Positions 5,551 to 7,056 of a stretch of DNA of 7,056 nt are shown here, in pieces (the first letter of the stretch is position 1; the number at the start of each line of letters is the position of its first letter). The notes beneath the pieces are model-generated. The model was not told where the DNA came from. It did no database searches and saw only the letters and a list, made by a program, of their open reading frames with translations. The stretch is from NCBI GenBank assembly GCA_017412025.1, contig JAFQOY010000148.1, forward strand, positions 1 through 7,056, read 5' to 3'. Both the position numbers and the translations under genes were made by a program. This DNA is from Clostridia bacterium. Lineage in GTDB: Bacteria; Bacillota_A; Clostridia; Christensenellales; Aristaeellaceae.

Positions 5551-7029
5551 TCAGCCGCCGGTGGCCAGACGCATCATTTCCTGTTCGTTCATGGATTCGC
5601 CTGATACCTCGGCGCGGATGCTGCCGTGATACATCACCAGCGCGCGGTCACAGAGACGAATGATCTCCTGCGCCTCGCTGCACAGCACCACAACCGCCAC
5701 GCCCTGGTCCGCCAGGCGCAGGATGATCTCGTAGATCTCCTCTTTCGCGCCGACGTCCACACCCTGCGTCGGGTTATCCAGAATCAGCAGCGCGGGATTG
5801 GCGCTGAGCCACTTGGCCAGCACCACCTTCTGCTGATTGCCGCCGGACAGGCTGGTGATGGAGTCGCTTTCCTTCCCCATCTTGATGTGCAGATCCTTTT
5901 TCTGCTTCAAAAACTCCGCAAGCTGCTTTCCGGTCTGGATCAGGCCGTGCTTCGTCAGCCGCGGCAGCGTCACGATCGAGCCGTTTTCAAGGATGTTCAT
6001 GTCCTTGATGATGCCGTTCTCCTTGCGGTTGCGCGGCAGATAGCCGATGCCAAGGGCCAGCGCCTGCTGCGTGGAGGTGACGGTCACGGGGTTTCCGTGC
6101 ATGTACACCTGCCCCTGATACCTGCCCTCCGCGCCGAACACCGTGCGGAACAGCTCGCTGCGTCCGTCGCCCAGAAGGCCCGTGACGCCCAGCACCTCGC
6201 CCGCGCGCACGCTCAGGCTCACATCGCGGAAGTGCGGCTCCTGCGTCAGGCCTTCAAGGCGGAGAACCTCTTCGCCGAATTCCGTCTTTTTCGCCTTGCC
6301 GCCCGTGTGTACCTCGTGGCCGACCATCTCCCGGGCAATCTCCGGAATGGACGTATCCTTCACATAGCCGTCGGCCACCATCACGCCGTCGCGCAGCACG
6401 GTATAGCGGTCGCAGATCTCCATCACCTCGCGCAGCTTGTGCGAGATGAAGACCACGCCGACCTTCTGCGCCTTCAGCGTGCGCAGCATATCAAAAACGC
6501 GCTCGATCTCCGGATCGGTGAGCGACGTCGTCGGCTCATCCATGATGATGATGGAAGCGTTCATCATCAGCGCGCGTGCAATTTCGACAATCTGTTTGAA
6601 GGACGCGTCCAGCGTGGAGACCATGGCGCCCGGATCAATCTCCAGGTCCATCTTCTCAAAGAGCGCCTTCGTCTTCTGGTACATCGCCGCATGATCGAGA
6701 AAACCGCTCTTCTTTTTGATCTCGCGTCCGATGAACATGTTTTCGTATACGGGCAGGTCGTTGATCAGATTCAGCTCCTGATGGATAAAAGCGATGCCCG
6801 CGCCCAGCGACTGGGCAGGATTTGCAAAGGTGACAGCCCTGCCATCGAGCTCGATGGTTCCCCTGTCTGCAGGAAGCACGCCGCCCAGAATATTCATCAG
6901 CGTCGATTTTCCCGCGCCGTTTTCACCCAGCAGCGCGCAGATTTCACCCTCGTTCAGGTGAAAATCGACGGCCTTGAGCACGTCGTTCGCGCCAAAGGAT
7001 TTGACAATTCCCTTCATTGCCAGATTCAT
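5551..7029 (-). CDS. Sugar ABC transporter ATP-binding protein, RbsA/MglA family (two NBDs)
   Basis: The 492-residue protein has the tandem NBD architecture and length of RbsA/MglA/XylG. NBD1 has Walker A GENGAGKST (35-43), Q-loop Gln84 (FIHQEL), Walker B IIIMDEPTT (160-168; D164, E165) and switch His197 (ISHK). Its signature motif is degenerate: TLDASFKQ (139-146), where LSxxQQ-like sequences are usual. NBD2 has a non-functional P-loop GLLGDGRS (284-291, as is usual in this family), an intact LSGGNQQK signature (394-401) and Walker B LLILDNPTQGVD (414-425), with Asn419 where the catalytic Glu is expected. The two composite sites should therefore be one active and one degenerate. The ATPase energises import through the permease encoded next. 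It starts at 7029, the first Met before the NBD1 strand; its ribosome binding site is weak (AGGA about 15 nt upstream). The binding-protein gene expected upstream is not in the window. Confidence 0.93.
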   Translation of the reverse strand: MNLAMKGIVKSFGANDVLKAVDFHLNEGEICALLGENGAGKSTLMNILGGVLPADRGTIELDGRAVTFANPAQSLGAGIAFIHQELNLINDLPVYENMFIGREIKKKSGFLDHAAMYQKTKALFEKMDLEIDPGAMVSTLDASFKQIVEIARALMMNASIIIMDEPTTSLTDPEIERVFDMLRTLKAQKVGVVFISHKLREVMEICDRYTVLRDGVMVADGYVKDTSIPEIAREMVGHEVHTGGKAKKTEFGEEVLRLEGLTQEPHFRDVSLSVRAGEVLGVTGLLGDGRSELFRTVFGAEGRYQGQVYMHGNPVTVTSTQQALALGIGYLPRNRKENGIIKDMNILENGSIVTLPRLTKHGLIQTGKQLAEFLKQKKDLHIKMGKESDSITSLSGGNQQKVVLAKWLSANPALLILDNPTQGVDVGAKEEIYEIILRLADQGVAVVVLCSEAQEIIRLCDRALVMYHGSIRAEVSGESMNEQEMMRLATGG

Positions 7030-7056
7030 GCGTTCACATCCGTTCCTGTGAAGTCA

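Overview
The window is a compact stretch of a fairly GC-rich bacterial chromosome in which every convincing gene lies on the minus strand. Strong AGGAG-type ribosome binding sites, an RbsA/RbsC-type sugar importer and a PfoR-type PTS membrane protein together suggest a Firmicute, probably a gut-associated member of the Clostridia. That assignment is an inference from gene families and style; nothing here (no rRNA or similar marker) fixes the taxon.

Layout, in the direction of transcription (right to left). (1) 7029-5551: sugar ABC transporter ATP-binding protein with two nucleotide-binding domains. (2) 5526-4480: its RbsC-like permease. (3) 4434-3401: a Gfo/Idh/MocA-family NAD(P)-dependent oxidoreductase, broken by a one-base deletion in a short A run. 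(4) 3368-2553: a TIM-barrel sugar phosphate isomerase/epimerase (AP-endonuclease-2 fold). (5) 2451-1489: a second, clearly different Gfo/Idh/MocA oxidoreductase. Gaps are 24, 45, 32 and 101 nt, each gene except the first has a good Shine-Dalgarno sequence, and a rho-independent terminator (1429-1461) follows the last gene. This is therefore the 3' part of one operon. The substrate-binding protein and any regulator or kinase would lie upstream, outside the window. A terminator-like hairpin (2478-2512) sits in the one wide gap and may lower expression of the last gene.

A separate transcription unit follows. A near-consensus sigma-70 type promoter (TTGCAA, 17 nt, TATAAT; 1359-1387) drives a PfoR/PTS_EIIC_2-type membrane protein (1296-190). 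It has a short structured leader, and its predicted start of transcription rules out the longer reading frame. Downstream of its stop codon, positions 1-165 contain five inverted repeats in a row, three of them directly abutting and one a perfect 14-bp stem. None has a proper U-tract. This array is the most unusual structure in the window.

How the genes may work together (inference): the ABC importer brings in a monosaccharide, polyol or small glycoside. The two dehydrogenases and the isomerase then oxidise, rearrange or cleave it. Comparable sets (transporter, several Gfo/Idh/MocA enzymes, TIM-barrel isomerase) occur in inositol catabolism and in 3-keto-sugar glycoside-cleavage pathways. The sequence does not settle the substrate.
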